A stretch of DNA of 64,000 nucleotides, taken from NCBI GenBank assembly GCA_017437065.1, contig JAFSBX010000071.1, forward strand, positions 62,001 to 126,000. The letters run 5' to 3'. Position 1 is the first letter of the stretch; each line of letters starts with the position of its first letter. This document shows positions 50,899 to 60,907 of this stretch, one piece after another. The notes under the pieces are model-generated. The model worked only from the letters and a program-made list of their open reading frames with translations. It ran no database searches and had not been told where the DNA came from. Source of the stretch: Lachnospiraceae bacterium. Its GTDB lineage: Bacteria; Bacillota; Clostridia; Lachnospirales; Lachnospiraceae. A program made the position numbers and the translations under genes.

Positions 50899-52743
50899 TT
50901 ACTCGCCTGCCTTAATCTTTTCTGCCAGTTCCTCCAGATACATCCATCGCTCCATTTTTTCTTCCAGCGTTTTTCTTGTCTCTTCCTGCTCTTTTGTCAA
51001 TTCATTCAAACGTACAAAATCATGTGCCGCCTTTGCAATTTCCTGCTCAAACCATTCCAGTTTTTCTTCTAAATCTGCAATAGTCTTTTCTATCGTATCG
51101 TATTCCTTTTGCTCATTGTAGCTGAACTTTAATTTACGCTGTCCGCCCCATGTTTTTGCAGATTCTGATTTCGTTTTTTCTTTTTCTGCCTCTTTACCTG
51201 AGCCATTTGTACGTTCTTCTTCCATCTCAGAAAATTCTTTTTTCAACTGATAATCGGTATAACCACCTTCATATTGAGTGATATTTCCGTGGCCTTCAAA
51301 CGCAAAAATCCGGCGCACTACACGGTCTAAAAAGTATCGGTCATGAGAAACCGTAATTACAATACCGTCAAAAGAATCCAAATAATCTTCCAAAATAGTA
51401 AGTGTTTCGATGTCAAGGTCATTGGTAGGCTCGTCCAGAATCAGCACATTTGGTGCTTCCATCAGTACTCTTAACAGATTCAGTCTTCTTTTTTCTCCTC
51501 CCGACAGTTTTCCAATCAGACTATACTGTGCACTGCCTTCAAACAGAAATCGTTCCAGCATTTTGGATGCCGATACAGTTCCTTCCGTAGTCTGTACAAA
51601 TTCTGCCACATCCTTAATATAATCAATCACCTTCTGCTCAGGATTCATGAAAGCTATATCATCTTTATTTTGCACTGTTTCGATTTCCTGTGTATAATAG
51701 CCGCTTTTCACAGTCTGTCCTACAACTACTTCCCCTTCATCCGATGGAATCCTTCCGGCAATTATTTTCATCAGAGTTGTCTTTCCGCAACCGTTTTCTC
51801 CCAAAAATCCTACTCTGTCACCTTTTAAGAAAATATAATTGAAATCTTTAAACAGCTGCTTTTCTCCATATGCTTTCGATATATGATTCAGCTCTATTGT
51901 AGTTTTCCCCAACCTTGTAGAAATTGAACTCATTTCTACTTTTCCATCGGTTTTTGGTGCTTGTGCATCTCTTAATTGTTCAAAACGTTCAATTCTGGCT
52001 TTCTGCTTTGTGGAACGGGCTCTTGCACCCCTCTGTATCCACGCAAGTTCATTTCTTAAAATCGTCTGTCTTTTCCGCTCTCCTGCCAGCGCCATTTCTT
52101 CCCGTTCTGCCTTTAATGTGAGAAATCCCGAATAATTTGTACTGTAGGAATATAATGCTCCTTTATCTATCTCCACGATACGGTTTGATACGCTATCCAG
52201 AAAATAGCGGTCATGGGTTACCATAACAAGTGCACCCTTCCAATTTTTCAGATATTCTTCCAACCAGTCTGCCATACTGTTATCCAGATGGTTGGTAGGC
52301 TCATCCAAAATCAGTATTTCTGCCGGCGACAACAGTACATTTGCAAGTGACACTCGTTTTTTCTGACCACCTGACAATAGATTCACTTCTTTATCAAACT
52401 CCGTTATTCCCAGTTTGTTTAACATGGACTTGGCAGATGCCTCCAGACTCCACTTATTTTCTTTATTCTCATTTCCGTCCATAACTGCTTCAAGTACTGT
52501 TACACCTTCTGCAAAAACCGGATGTTGAGACAGGAAGCGAATCATTACGTGATTAGCTTTCGTAACACTCCCGCCATCTGCCTCTTCCAACCCTGCCATA
52601 ATTTTTAAAAGTGTAGACTTTCCGGTACCGTTGATACCGATAACTCCTACCTTTTCCCCTTCCTGTAAATAAAAATTCACGCCATCAAGTAATTTTTTGT
52701 CTGTAAATGTTTTTGTAATATTGTCTAATGTAAGTAAATTCAA
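50899..52743 (-). CDS. ABC-F family ATPase (translation factor, Uup/YdiF-like)
   Basis: A 614-aa soluble protein with two ABC ATPase domains and no membrane part. Domain 1: GINGTGKSTLLK, LLSGGQKKRVSLA, ILILDEPTNHLD; domain 2: GENGCGKTTLMK, KLSGGEKRRLNLL, VLILDEPTNDLD. The PtIM linker between them and a C-terminal coiled coil (about 540-605) are present. ABC-F proteins act on ribosomes; this resembles the housekeeping group rather than antibiotic-resistance factors. Follows the 124-aa gene by 17 nt. Confidence 0.93.
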   Translation of the reverse strand: MNLLTLDNITKTFTDKKLLDGVNFYLQEGEKVGVIGINGTGKSTLLKIMAGLEEADGGSVTKANHVMIRFLSQHPVFAEGVTVLEAVMDGNENKENKWSLEASAKSMLNKLGITEFDKEVNLLSGGQKKRVSLANVLLSPAEILILDEPTNHLDNSMADWLEEYLKNWKGALVMVTHDRYFLDSVSNRIVEIDKGALYSYSTNYSGFLTLKAEREEMALAGERKRQTILRNELAWIQRGARARSTKQKARIERFEQLRDAQAPKTDGKVEMSSISTRLGKTTIELNHISKAYGEKQLFKDFNYIFLKGDRVGFLGENGCGKTTLMKIIAGRIPSDEGEVVVGQTVKSGYYTQEIETVQNKDDIAFMNPEQKVIDYIKDVAEFVQTTEGTVSASKMLERFLFEGSAQYSLIGKLSGGEKRRLNLLRVLMEAPNVLILDEPTNDLDIETLTILEDYLDSFDGIVITVSHDRYFLDRVVRRIFAFEGHGNITQYEGGYTDYQLKKEFSEMEEERTNGSGKEAEKEKTKSESAKTWGGQRKLKFSYNEQKEYDTIEKTIADLEEKLEWFEQEIAKAAHDFVRLNELTKEQEETRKTLEEKMERWMYLEELAEKIKAGE

Positions 52744-52760
52744 GCTGTAACCATACCTTT

Positions 52761-53135
52761 CTAATATTTTCCGGGATAATCAGTTCCCGTTTCACTCTGC
52801 AAAAGTTCCACATACTTTTGTGGCTCCTTTTCCATTTTCAAAAATGTATCAAACGCAGTCAGTACCATTTTATTCTGATTATGCTTCACCGTATAATTGT
52901 CTCTGTCAAGCTGTGCCTTAAAATGATCCATCTGCCATACCATAATGTCTACAATGGAATATCCCTGTATTTTATATTGACATAAAAAATTCTGATGATA
53001 AGCAAAATAGAGAAGCTCCTTATAAATTTCCGGTGCCTGTTCTAACCTGTTTATAAAATTCTCCGCAAATAATGCTTTTTCTCCTGCCGCATCACAAAGT
53101 TCGCATATCCATCTCTTTACTTCCTGTTCTATCAT
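52761..53135 (-). CDS. Conserved hypothetical protein, 124 aa
   Basis: A helical, cytosolic protein with no signal or membrane segment (IEQEVKRWICELCDAAGEKALFAENFINRL..). DIMVWQMDHFKAQLDRD and KMVLTAFDTFLKM look like a conserved core. I do not recognise a family with certainty. It is the first gene of an operon with the ABC-F ATPase, behind a promoter at 53196-53224. Confidence 0.6.
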   Translation of the reverse strand: MIEQEVKRWICELCDAAGEKALFAENFINRLEQAPEIYKELLYFAYHQNFLCQYKIQGYSIVDIMVWQMDHFKAQLDRDNYTVKHNQNKMVLTAFDTFLKMEKEPQKYVELLQSETGTDYPGKY

Positions 53136-53195
53136 TTCTGCCTCTTTCTATGCAGATACCTTTCATTTTATTTTTGTTTTTTCTGCCTTCATTTC

Positions 53196-53224
53196 ATTTT
53201 CGCTATTAAACTCCTGTCTGTCAA
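53196..53224 (-). promoter_or_regulatory. Probable promoter of the 124-aa protein / ABC-F / VanZ operon
   Basis: TTGACA (53219-53224), 17-nt spacer, GAAAAT (53196-53201) on the minus strand. Confidence 0.5.
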
Positions 53225-53275
53225 TCCTTTTTAGGACTGTGATACATTTTTTCTGACCTATTCATTACAAATACG

Positions 53276-53308
53276 CCAAAAAAGGAGACCGAAATAACTC
53301 CGATCTCC
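53276..53308 (-). terminator. Terminator of the membrane chemoreceptor gene
   Basis: GGAGA and TCTCC close a stem with inner CGG pairs, followed by TTTTTTGG; 8 nt after the stop codon. Confidence 0.75.
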
Positions 53309-53315
53309 AACCCGC

Positions 53316-54830
53316 TTATCCTTGCACCACTTTATTCAATTGCGCTGAAAGTCCTTTAATCTGCTCTACTATTTCCGCAAGACTCTCCGCTCCGGCACTG
53401 TTCTCCTGTGTTGCAGCTGATACTTGTTCTACCGCATTGCAATTCTGCTGGGTGTTATTGCTAATCTGTCTCATATTATCTGCAACTTCACCACTCTTTT
53501 CCCGAATACTCCAAGCCACCTTATCAATCTCATGAATCTGACCGGCTAATTCCTCATTGGAAGATGTAATCAATGTAGCTGACTCATTGGCTTTCTGAAT
53601 GCTTTCCATACCATTTTGTGTATAAATGGCATTTTGTTCCATTGCTACAACTGCATCTTCTGTATTTTTTACCACTTCATGAACAATACTTCCTATATTT
53701 TCTACCGCAGTTTTCGTCTGTTCAGAGAGTTTTTGAATTTCTTCTGCAACTACAGCAAAACCTTTTCCATGTTCTCCGGCTCTTGCTGCTTCTATAGTGG
53801 CATTTAAAGCCAGAATATTAGTCTGACTGGAAATATTCGTAATTGTTTTCACAATTCCAATAATTTCTTTTGACTCTTCTCCAAGATTTGCAATAATACG
53901 CTTACACTCATTTGTACTCTTATGTATCTGCTCCATACTTACTGTCGCATCGTCCATTCTTTTCTGATTTTCCTGCGTATTATCACCAATCTGATCTGTC
54001 AGGCCGGCTGTTCTGTGATTCATATCACTAAGTCCGACCAACTGCTCTGTAATATCCTGTATCTTACAATCTGCATTTTCCACGGCTTCTGTATTTTCTG
54101 TAGAACCTGTCAGCAAACGCTCTGTTTCTTCTGCAATACTCTGATTTGCCTTAAGAGAAGCATCCGCAATTTTGGAAAGCTCTGTTACCATACCAAACAT
54201 AATTTCAGAAGTCTGTACTGCATTTTCCTTCATCTCCTTCATACGTTTTAACATTTCCTTTTGTTCTTCGGCACCCATCAAATTTGAAAGCATCGATGCT
54301 GTCCTGCTGCAAAGCATTGTAAAAATAGCTGCAACCGCAATAACTACCAATGCTCGTGGAATTACGCCAAAAATAATTACACTGTTAAACTCTGTAAAAT
54401 TATCATCCTGTAATGTTTTTAAATAAAATGCAAGTATCTGCCCAACGGAAACTCCTGCTACAGTAAGTGCAGTTGCCATAATGTTTAATTTTTTTGAAAA
54501 GTAAAGGCTTGCAATTGCAATGGGATATACATAAATTGCAACTACATGATATGTTAGTGTAATACTGAGCAATGTCACAAACACTGCCGCACAAATAACA
54601 TTTACATACTTAACATAGCCATCTTCCTTTTTTAGGATATTAGTAAGAAGAGTTGGCAACAGGAGAAGACATCCTCCACCGATAAAAGCAACCGTCATAA
54701 TCATTTTATCAACTACAAATATGCCCATCACATTTAACAAATAAATAAGTATGAAAATGATAAATGTAATTCTCATCACTTTGGCTACTAACAAATTCGC
54801 TTCCTTTTCATTCTGCCTAAGTAAACTCAT
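53316..54830 (-). CDS. Methyl-accepting chemotaxis protein with multi-helix membrane sensor
   Basis: A 504-aa receptor. Residues 15-185 hold about six membrane helices with no large outside loop and no HAMP domain, so it senses in or near the membrane. The C-terminal signalling domain has the conserved hairpin tip [35 protein letters not shown] and coiled-coil flanks. Its start overlaps the HD-GYP stop by ATGA. The receptor would feed CheA/CheW encoded 6 kb away. Confidence 0.92.
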   Translation of the reverse strand: MSLLRQNEKEANLLVAKVMRITFIIFILIYLLNVMGIFVVDKMIMTVAFIGGGCLLLLPTLLTNILKKEDGYVKYVNVICAAVFVTLLSITLTYHVVAIYVYPIAIASLYFSKKLNIMATALTVAGVSVGQILAFYLKTLQDDNFTEFNSVIIFGVIPRALVVIAVAAIFTMLCSRTASMLSNLMGAEEQKEMLKRMKEMKENAVQTSEIMFGMVTELSKIADASLKANQSIAEETERLLTGSTENTEAVENADCKIQDITEQLVGLSDMNHRTAGLTDQIGDNTQENQKRMDDATVSMEQIHKSTNECKRIIANLGEESKEIIGIVKTITNISSQTNILALNATIEAARAGEHGKGFAVVAEEIQKLSEQTKTAVENIGSIVHEVVKNTEDAVVAMEQNAIYTQNGMESIQKANESATLITSSNEELAGQIHEIDKVAWSIREKSGEVADNMRQISNNTQQNCNAVEQVSAATQENSAGAESLAEIVEQIKGLSAQLNKVVQG

Positions 54831-56137
54831 AATCCTTCATTCTCCTTCCTGCTTTGCATTACCTTTTCTTTTATGTCTAAAAATACCTCCACCAATACCG
54901 GGTCAAAGTCCTGTCCACTTCCATCCTGAATAATTTCAAAACATTTATCCAGCGGCATTGCCTCTTTGTAGCACCGCTTCTCTGATAACGCATCAAATAC
55001 ATCTGCAATTGCCATAATTCTCGCACACAATGGAATTTCTTTTCTCTTTAATCCTTCCGGATATCCTTTCCCGTTCCATTTCTCATGGTGGAAACGTGCC
55101 ACTTCATATGCCATCTGTGCATACTGTTCATTTTCCAAATGTCCAAATGTTTCCTGAATAATTTTTCCACCATTTACCGTATGAAGCTTAATAATTTCAA
55201 ATTCTTCTTCTGTCAGCCTTCCCGGCTTTTGTAAAATAACATCCGGCACGGATATTTTCCCAATATCATGCATAGGTGCCGCCAGACGCAAATTTTTCAT
55301 ATAATCTTTCGTCAGAACTTCCTTATAATAGCCTCTGTACCTTAGTTCTTCTGCCAAAAGCTTTACATATGTGGTTGTTCTCCTTATATGTCCGCCTGTA
55401 CTTCCATCTTTGTTTTCCACAAGTGTAGCAAATCCCGTTATCATTTCATTATGATAATGAGCCAGTTCCTCCACTAACGGATTTTCCTGATTTATATACA
55501 CTCCCAATACAATAATTGTTACACAAATACTGCTAAGCAAAGACTGCGGATAAATCATCTGATATCCTGTAATACATGCCAACACAAACAGATAAGTAAA
55601 AATACTTACTCTTTTTTGCTTTTCTATGTATCTCCAACGTCCAAAAAAAATAAGAAGACTAAGCAAAATATAAACTCCTGCCATGGCAAAACAAGTGTAT
55701 GCAGAAAGTCCCATAGAATAATTACTGAGTTCACCTTCGTAATATTTTAAATCCGGTATATAAACTACTACCAAAATCACATTTATCAAAAAAGGACTGA
55801 ACAAAAGTGCTACCCTACTTTTCTTCTGTGGCAATCCGGTTGTTATGGAAACCATATAAATAAACAACCAGAATATAAGCAAGTCAAGGCTTAACAGAAA
55901 AATTAAGTGTAATATTCTATTTATCACTTCATTTACAGTATCTAAATGATTTACCGTATATGCCGTCAATCCATCAAACAGTACACATACCAATCCTAAT
56001 CCCAGCAATCCATCAAAAACAGACAGCCTATGCTTTTGCCGAAATCTTCTGCACTCTTTACAATAAGTGAATATGATATACAAAATTATCAGCATACATC
56101 CTATCTGTAATTTACAGTATTCTAAAATAAACCTCAC
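54827..56137 (-). CDS. Membrane HD-GYP c-di-GMP phosphodiesterase
   Basis: A 436-aa protein: seven predicted helices (about residues 10-215) followed by an HD-GYP domain with [49 protein letters not shown] and the ADVFDAL helix. The GYP motif is intact (HHExxNGxGYP). It likely hydrolyses cyclic di-GMP. Overlap with the chemoreceptor stop/start (ATGA) couples the two. Driven by a consensus promoter with the same operator as tetR. Confidence 0.93.
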   Translation of the reverse strand: MRFILEYCKLQIGCMLIILYIIFTYCKECRRFRQKHRLSVFDGLLGLGLVCVLFDGLTAYTVNHLDTVNEVINRILHLIFLLSLDLLIFWLFIYMVSITTGLPQKKSRVALLFSPFLINVILVVVYIPDLKYYEGELSNYSMGLSAYTCFAMAGVYILLSLLIFFGRWRYIEKQKRVSIFTYLFVLACITGYQMIYPQSLLSSICVTIIVLGVYINQENPLVEELAHYHNEMITGFATLVENKDGSTGGHIRRTTTYVKLLAEELRYRGYYKEVLTKDYMKNLRLAAPMHDIGKISVPDVILQKPGRLTEEEFEIIKLHTVNGGKIIQETFGHLENEQYAQMAYEVARFHHEKWNGKGYPEGLKRKEIPLCARIMAIADVFDALSEKRCYKEAMPLDKCFEIIQDGSGQDFDPVLVEVFLDIKEKVMQSRKENEGL

Positions 56138-56198
56138 CTGCCATTCTAAAGTTCATCTTCACATCTCACTTTTTATACATCTATTATTATAAAACTTA

Positions 56199-56208
56199 GT
56201 TATGTAAC
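56199..56208. promoter_or_regulatory. TetR-type operator in front of the HD-GYP operon
   Basis: GTTATGTAAC (palindromic except for the centre pair) lies 10 nt downstream of the -10. The 26-bp block 56200-56225 is 22/26 identical to the block in front of tetR. Confidence 0.6.
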
Positions 56209-56217
56209 GTTTGTTTT

Positions 56218-56246
56218 ATTATATAACTGCAATTTTTTTTTGTCAA
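56218..56246 (-). promoter_or_regulatory. Consensus sigma-A promoter of the HD-GYP/chemoreceptor operon
   Basis: Perfect TTGACA (56241-56246), 17-nt spacer, perfect TATAAT (56218-56223). Confidence 0.85.
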
Positions 56247-56286
56247 TTAAATTTGATACATGTCGTTTTCCTGACTTCCCGCTCAC

Positions 56287-56901
56287 TTATTTCACTATAT
56301 CATTTGGACCATTTACAGGAACCGTTTGAAATGTTTTTGATTTTATCAGCATCAAAGTTCCCTGAAACTCTACACTTAGCATCTCTGATATTTCCTCGGG
56401 TGTAAGCCGACATACTTTTCCTGCTACCAATACACAAATACCAAAAGTATGAAGCCATACCTGCCCAAAAAGCAATTCCGCCTCCTCTCTGCTTAAGTCA
56501 TAATCTTTTTGCATAACCTCAATGCACACTTCTACAGTATCCCCAAGTTCTTCAATCAGCATAGCATAAGTCTGATTACCATCATGTTCACGCATATATA
56601 CCAGCTGAAACAACTTTGGCTCTTTCATTGCAAACTCAATCATCTTCAGCCCTACATATTTAAATGCAGGTGTATAATTTAATGCATCACGAACATAAGA
56701 CTCAAACTCCTGCAGGGCAACCTTTCTTACTTCCTTCTGTACCTCTTCCATATTTTTAAAAGCTGTAAAAATAGGTGATGATGACGTTCCAAGCTCCTTT
56801 CCAAGCTCTCTTGCCACAACAGCATCAATTCCCTTTTTCCTGGTAAGTTCAAATGCTTTTTGAATAATTTCTTCTCTTGTATATTTTGCTTTTGGCGGCA
56901 T
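56287..56901 (-). CDS. TetR/AcrR-family regulator
   Basis: A 204-aa regulator: N-terminal TetR helix-turn-helix (YTREEIIQKAFELTRKKGIDAVVARELGKELGTSSSPIFTAFKNMEE) and a ligand-binding C-terminal domain with LFQLVYM and FGICVLVAGK. Its promoter-operator region matches that of the HD-GYP operon, so it is probably autoregulated and also controls that operon. The HD-GYP gene is 149 nt downstream. Confidence 0.92.
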   Translation of the reverse strand: MPPKAKYTREEIIQKAFELTRKKGIDAVVARELGKELGTSSSPIFTAFKNMEEVQKEVRKVALQEFESYVRDALNYTPAFKYVGLKMIEFAMKEPKLFQLVYMREHDGNQTYAMLIEELGDTVEVCIEVMQKDYDLSREEAELLFGQVWLHTFGICVLVAGKVCRLTPEEISEMLSVEFQGTLMLIKSKTFQTVPVNGPNDIVK

Positions 56902-56931
56902 GACATTACTACCTTTCCATTTCTATATTTT

Positions 56932-56947
56932 CATGTTATATAACATG
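56932..56947. promoter_or_regulatory. TetR operator: perfect 16-bp palindrome
   Basis: CATGTTATATAACATG, self-complementary, between the -10 of the tetR promoter and the tetR start. Confidence 0.7.
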
Positions 56948-56953
56948 TGTTTT

Positions 56954-56982
56954 ATTATATGTTTTTGTTACTTTCTTGTCAA
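56954..56982 (-). promoter_or_regulatory. Consensus sigma-A promoter of tetR
   Basis: Perfect TTGACA (56977-56982), 17-nt spacer, perfect TATAAT (56954-56959); same layout as the HD-GYP promoter. Confidence 0.85.
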
Positions 56983-57014
56983 TTTTATTACGCGTATCCT
57001 TTCGCTCGCTCTTC

Positions 57015-57043
57015 TTGACTCTCTTTGTCGAAAAGATTATACT
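57015..57043 (+). promoter_or_regulatory. Promoter of azlC-azlD
   Basis: TTGACT (57015-57020), 17-nt spacer, TATACT (57038-57043) on the plus strand. Confidence 0.7.
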
Positions 57044-57068
57044 AATCAAAGAAAAAATCAGTTTAGAA

Positions 57069-57090
57069 AAATCTGTACTATAGCAGATTT
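57069..57090 (+). promoter_or_regulatory. Small hairpin at the azlC ribosome site
   Basis: AAATCTG and CAGATTT pair around TACTATAG and end three bases before GGAGG, so folding could affect translation start. Confidence 0.35.
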
Positions 57091-57105
57091 ATGGAGGATA
57101 AATAA

Positions 57106-57831
57106 ATGAAAAAAGAAACTGCTCTTTGCTTTAAGAAAGGAATGCAGCACGGAATTCCCATTTCATTAGGCTACCTTGCTGTTTCTTTTACTTTAGGAAT
57201 TGCAGCTAAGAATGCCGGCATGACAGCTTTTCAGGCAACCATCACAAGTATGCTTGTCAATGCTTCTGCCGGACAGTTTGCAGGCTTTACTTTAATTGCC
57301 GCACAGGCGGGCTATTTAGAAATGGCAGTCATGATTTTAGTGGCAAACGCACGTTATCTTTTAATGTCCTGCGCCTTAAGCCAGAAGCTCTCACCCGACA
57401 CAAAATTTTTCCACAGACTGCTTATTGGATTTGATGTTACCGATGAAATCTTTGGTGTTTCCATGTCCTATCCGGGAAAACTAAATCCATTCTACACTTA
57501 TGGGGTGATTGTAGTAGCTCTCCCCGGCTGGGCAATTGGTACATGTTTCGGTGTTTTATGTGGCAATATTCTTCCCGCAAACGTAGTCAGTGCTTTAAGC
57601 GTTGGTTTATATGGCATGTTCCTTGCCATTATTATTCCTCCTGCAAGAAAGAACAAAATTATAGCAGGACTTGTAGTTCTTTCCATGCTTGCAAGCTTCC
57701 TCTTCTCAAAATTGCCTGTTTTAAGCACTCTTTCTTCCGGTATACGCATTATTATACTTACTGTAGTGATTTCGGGAATTGCCGCTATTCTCTTCCCGGT
57801 GCCGGAAGAGAATAAAAAAACTGCTACTTAA
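57106..57831 (+). CDS. azlC: Branched-chain amino acid exporter large subunit AzlC
   Basis: A 241-aa membrane protein with about seven helices; GIPISLGYLAVSFTLGI, SAGQFAGFTLIA and NARYLLMSCALS are typical of the AzlC/YgaZ family. It exports branched-chain amino acids or analogues with AzlD. GGAGG precedes the ATG. Divergent from tetR; whether TetR controls it is unclear. Confidence 0.9.
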   Translation: MKKETALCFKKGMQHGIPISLGYLAVSFTLGIAAKNAGMTAFQATITSMLVNASAGQFAGFTLIAAQAGYLEMAVMILVANARYLLMSCALSQKLSPDTKFFHRLLIGFDVTDEIFGVSMSYPGKLNPFYTYGVIVVALPGWAIGTCFGVLCGNILPANVVSALSVGLYGMFLAIIIPPARKNKIIAGLVVLSMLASFLFSKLPVLSTLSSGIRIIILTVVISGIAAILFPVPEENKKTAT

Positions 57832-57898
57832 TATTTTATTCCAAAGAAAATGTTTGAACAATTTCCTATTACATAAAAATAAAACTAAGGAGTTTCCC

Positions 57899-58207
57899 AT
57901 GAATCATAATATTTACATTTATATTCTTATCATGGCAGGAGTCAGCTATCTTATCCGCGTACTTCCGCTTACACTTATCCGCAAGGAAATTAAAAACAGA
58001 ACTATTCGCTCATTCTTGTTTTATGTACCGTATGTTACGTTAGCAGTAATGACCTTCCCTGCCATTTTAGAATCCACAAACAGTGTATGGTCCGGACTTT
58101 TAGCCCTGATTATCGGAGTTTTACTTGCATGGTGTCAAAGAGGTCTGCTTCAGGTAGCCGTTTTTTCTTGCCTTGCAGTATTTATTTTAGAGTTATTTAT
58201 TTCATAA
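57899..58207 (+). CDS. azlD: Branched-chain amino acid exporter small subunit AzlD
   Basis: A 102-aa membrane protein with four short helices: YIRVLP-like (YLIRVLPLTLI), YVPYVTLAVMTFPAIL. The start at 57899 has AAGGAG upstream; the longer open frame in this register begins inside azlC and is not supported. Ends at a terminator. Confidence 0.9.
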   Translation: MNHNIYIYILIMAGVSYLIRVLPLTLIRKEIKNRTIRSFLFYVPYVTLAVMTFPAILESTNSVWSGLLALIIGVLLAWCQRGLLQVAVFSCLAVFILELFIS

Positions 58208-58237
58208 ATTATTGCACACCGGCAATAATTTTCTTTT
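58206..58237 (+). terminator. Terminator of azlCD
   Basis: AAATTATTGC and GCAATAATTT, a 10-bp perfect stem with 6-nt loop, followed by TCTTTTC; overlaps the stop codon. Confidence 0.75.
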
Positions 58238-58251
58238 CACTGTAATTTGAA

Positions 58252-58512
58252 CTATTTCTTCTTTTTGTTTCTAATATATATTCCAACCAGACATACTATT
58301 AACAGTAGTGCCACTCCACCACACAATATTCTGAATCCCTTGTTCTCACCGTTAATACTTCCAATAATAAAAAATGTAATAAGACCTCCATACACAACTC
58401 CCATTAATATCATGCACAGAATTCTAAGTGGTTTTGGTATCTCCTTTGACATACTTCCTTCTACTATAAACTCCAATACTAATTCACCTATAAGTTCAAT
58501 TATAACTCCCAT
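58252..58512 (-). CDS. Small two-helix membrane protein, 86 aa
   Basis: GAGGGGAATGT gives a good ribosome site. Two helices (about 30-50 and 58-79) and a C-terminal IRNKKKK basic tail; the N-terminal IIELIGELVLEFIVEG segment is amphipathic. No recognised family; related short proteins of this pattern are common in Lachnospiraceae. Faces azlD tail to tail. Confidence 0.6.
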   Translation of the reverse strand: MGVIIELIGELVLEFIVEGSMSKEIPKPLRILCMILMGVVYGGLITFFIIGSINGENKGFRILCGGVALLLIVCLVGIYIRNKKKK

Positions 58513-58542
58513 ACATTCCCCTCTTTTTCGTCTAATTATGCC

Positions 58543-58578
58543 TAAAAATACTCCCGCATCACTGCAGGAGCATTTTTA
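58543..58578 (-). terminator. Terminator of the chemotaxis operon
   Basis: AAAAATGCTCC and GGAGTATTTTT pair around a 12-nt loop on the minus strand, 20 nt after the receptor stop; T-run included in the stem. Confidence 0.75.
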
Positions 58579-58596
58579 TATACATATATTTATTTC

Positions 58597-60375
58597 TTAA
58601 TATTTACCAAAATCTCCATCAAGAGAAATGATATGTTCATTGTAGTTAGAGTTTTTATCATTCTCTATCACATAATTTCCATGTGTTCCACCGGCAAGCT
58701 TATAATTTGCCATAAGATTTCTAAGCATTGCTGCCTGATTCGATAATTCTTCACTTGCCGCTGCACACTGTTCACTTGTAGCAGAGTTCGTCTGTACTAC
58801 GGTAGATACCTGTCCAATTGCCTGATCAATCTGTGATACTGCTGTTGCCTGGTCATTAGATGCTACCGCAATATTACTAATCAATGATACAATTTTATCA
58901 ATGGAAGCCACGATTTCATCCAGAGACTCTGCTGTTTCTTCTGCAAGTTTTGTACCATTGTTTACTTTGCGGATAGAATCTTCAATCATTTCTGCTGTTT
59001 CACTTGCTGCAGATGCACTCTTTGCCGCAAGATTTCTAACCTCTTCTGCAACTACTGCAAATCCTTTTCCGTGTACTCCGGCTCTTGCTGCTTCTACTGC
59101 TGCATTTAATGCCAAAATATTGGTCTGGAATGCAATATCATCAATTACTTTAATAATCTTAGAAATTGTCTCAGAAGATTCATTAATGTCATTCATGGCA
59201 CTAATCATGGATTTCATCTGTCCGTTTCCTGAAACTGCCATATCTTTTACGCTATGTACTAATTCATTTGCTTCACTTGCTTCAGATGCATTTGCTTTTG
59301 TACGTTCTGCGATTTCATCCATGGAAGCTGTTACCTGCTCAAGTGCACTTGCCTGTTCAGTTGAACCCTGTGCTAATGCCTGACTTGCTGTTGCAACCTG
59401 TTCTGCACCTATTGTCATCTGCATAGTAGATTCTTTAATATTGCCAAGAGTTGCATTATCATCCTTCACAAGTTTCTTTAACGCTTTACCAAGAACGTCT
59501 TTTTCACATCTTGGTTCCACCTGCACTGTTAAATCACCTTTTGAAATAATTTCTGCAATTCTGGCCTGTTCTTTAATAGCAGCTGCCATATTTGCAAAAT
59601 CATCCATTAATTCACCTAAGTCATCATCATACAGTTTTGTACAATCTACATCTACATCACCCATTGCTAACTTCTTGGATGCCTTTGATAATTTTGCAAC
59701 CGGAATAACAATCGATTTGATTATTCCCCATGAATATAATCCTGAAATAATTAAACAGAATATACAAATACCCAAAACAACCGTTCTGAGTCCCTCAACC
59801 TGTCCTTCTACTCTTTTTTCTGCTTCATCTGATGCGACTTCTATATCATCCATAATCTCCTGCATGAATGCCTCTGCATTATTAGCAGATGTTACTCCTG
59901 CTGACATAAGTTCTTTTCTGGCACTTTCCAATTTTCCTCCATTTATGTAAGAAATGCACTTATTAACTGATATTCCATATTCCTCACTATATGAAACACA
60001 CTTTTTATAATTATCAGCAATTGAACTGTCATACTTATCAAGTTTTTGTGCAAATGCTGCTAAATCCGCTTCTGCCTCACTTAACTTCTTTGAAATGGAA
60101 GTCATTTCTTCCTGTTGCTTCACTTCATCATCAGCATATAAATAAAGCATATTACGAAGATGTACTTTTATTTCGTTAAAATGAGTCATTGCTTTACTTA
60201 ATTCCAACTCTCCCATCGCATAATTATTATATCTTGATAAATGCGCCTGAGTCGTCAAATCCAACGATACCATAGCCACCGTTGCAACAACTAAAATTAA
60301 AAATGATAAAACACAACTAAAAAAACCTATCTTACCTTTCACTGATGCATTGCGTATTGAAAATTTTTTCTTCAT
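58597..60375 (-). CDS. Methyl-accepting chemotaxis protein (4HB-HAMP)
   Basis: A 592-aa receptor: helix 1 (about 18-42), an outside four-helix-bundle ligand domain (45-195), helix 2, HAMP, and the signalling domain with [36 protein letters not shown]. Start 60375 (MKKKFSIRN) has GGAGG upstream; the frame begins 16 codons earlier inside cheW. It follows cheW by 19 nt, the last gene of the che operon. Confidence 0.93.
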   Translation of the reverse strand: MKKKFSIRNASVKGKIGFFSCVLSFLILVVATVAMVSLDLTTQAHLSRYNNYAMGELELSKAMTHFNEIKVHLRNMLYLYADDEVKQQEEMTSISKKLSEAEADLAAFAQKLDKYDSSIADNYKKCVSYSEEYGISVNKCISYINGGKLESARKELMSAGVTSANNAEAFMQEIMDDIEVASDEAEKRVEGQVEGLRTVVLGICIFCLIISGLYSWGIIKSIVIPVAKLSKASKKLAMGDVDVDCTKLYDDDLGELMDDFANMAAAIKEQARIAEIISKGDLTVQVEPRCEKDVLGKALKKLVKDDNATLGNIKESTMQMTIGAEQVATASQALAQGSTEQASALEQVTASMDEIAERTKANASEASEANELVHSVKDMAVSGNGQMKSMISAMNDINESSETISKIIKVIDDIAFQTNILALNAAVEAARAGVHGKGFAVVAEEVRNLAAKSASAASETAEMIEDSIRKVNNGTKLAEETAESLDEIVASIDKIVSLISNIAVASNDQATAVSQIDQAIGQVSTVVQTNSATSEQCAAASEELSNQAAMLRNLMANYKLAGGTHGNYVIENDKNSNYNEHIISLDGDFGKY

Positions 60376-60394
60376 GGTGATTTCCTCCGTTCTG

Positions 60395-60904
60395 TTATTG
60401 TTCTTCCTCTTGTAATTCTTCAATAACTTCTATGTCTTCATCCTTAATCAGTTTTTCAGGATCCAGTAATAATTTTACCGTGTCTCCTGTTCTCGCCAAT
60501 CCATACACATATTTATTCTGTTCATTTTCTTTGTGTCCAAGTGTGGGCGGCGGAATAATGTCATCATCCATAATCGTATCCACTTCCGCTATCTTTTCCA
60601 CAATCAATCCGATAACCGTAGATTTTACATTAATAACAATAATGCACGTCCTGTCCGTATATTCTATCGGTTCCATTTTAAACCTTACCCGGACGTCAAT
60701 CACGGGAATAATCTTTCCACGAAGATTAATCAGACCTTTAATATAATCTTCCACTTCCGGTATTGCCGTTATCGGCTGCATAACGATAATTTCATTTACA
60801 TAACTGATACTAATGCCGAAGAATTCTTTTCCCGTCTGGAATGTCATAAACTTGCCCTTCTGGGTGTCTTCTTCAAGCAGTTCTGCTTTTATTTCTTCCG
60901 CCAT
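60395..60904 (-). CDS. cheW: Chemotaxis coupling protein CheW
   Basis: A 169-aa CheW adaptor with a CheW-like domain ([50 protein letters not shown]). It couples receptors to CheA. Follows cheA by 3 nt. Confidence 0.95.
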   Translation of the reverse strand: MAEEIKAELLEEDTQKGKFMTFQTGKEFFGISISYVNEIIVMQPITAIPEVEDYIKGLINLRGKIIPVIDVRVRFKMEPIEYTDRTCIIVINVKSTVIGLIVEKIAEVDTIMDDDIIPPPTLGHKENEQNKYVYGLARTGDTVKLLLDPEKLIKDEDIEVIEELQEEEQ

Positions 60905-60907
60905 GTA

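Noticed and set aside
58901-59383. 160-aa open frame antisense to the chemoreceptor
   Set aside because: It is a mirror of the coding frame of the signalling domain, low in complexity (Ala/Ser-rich), with no ribosome site.
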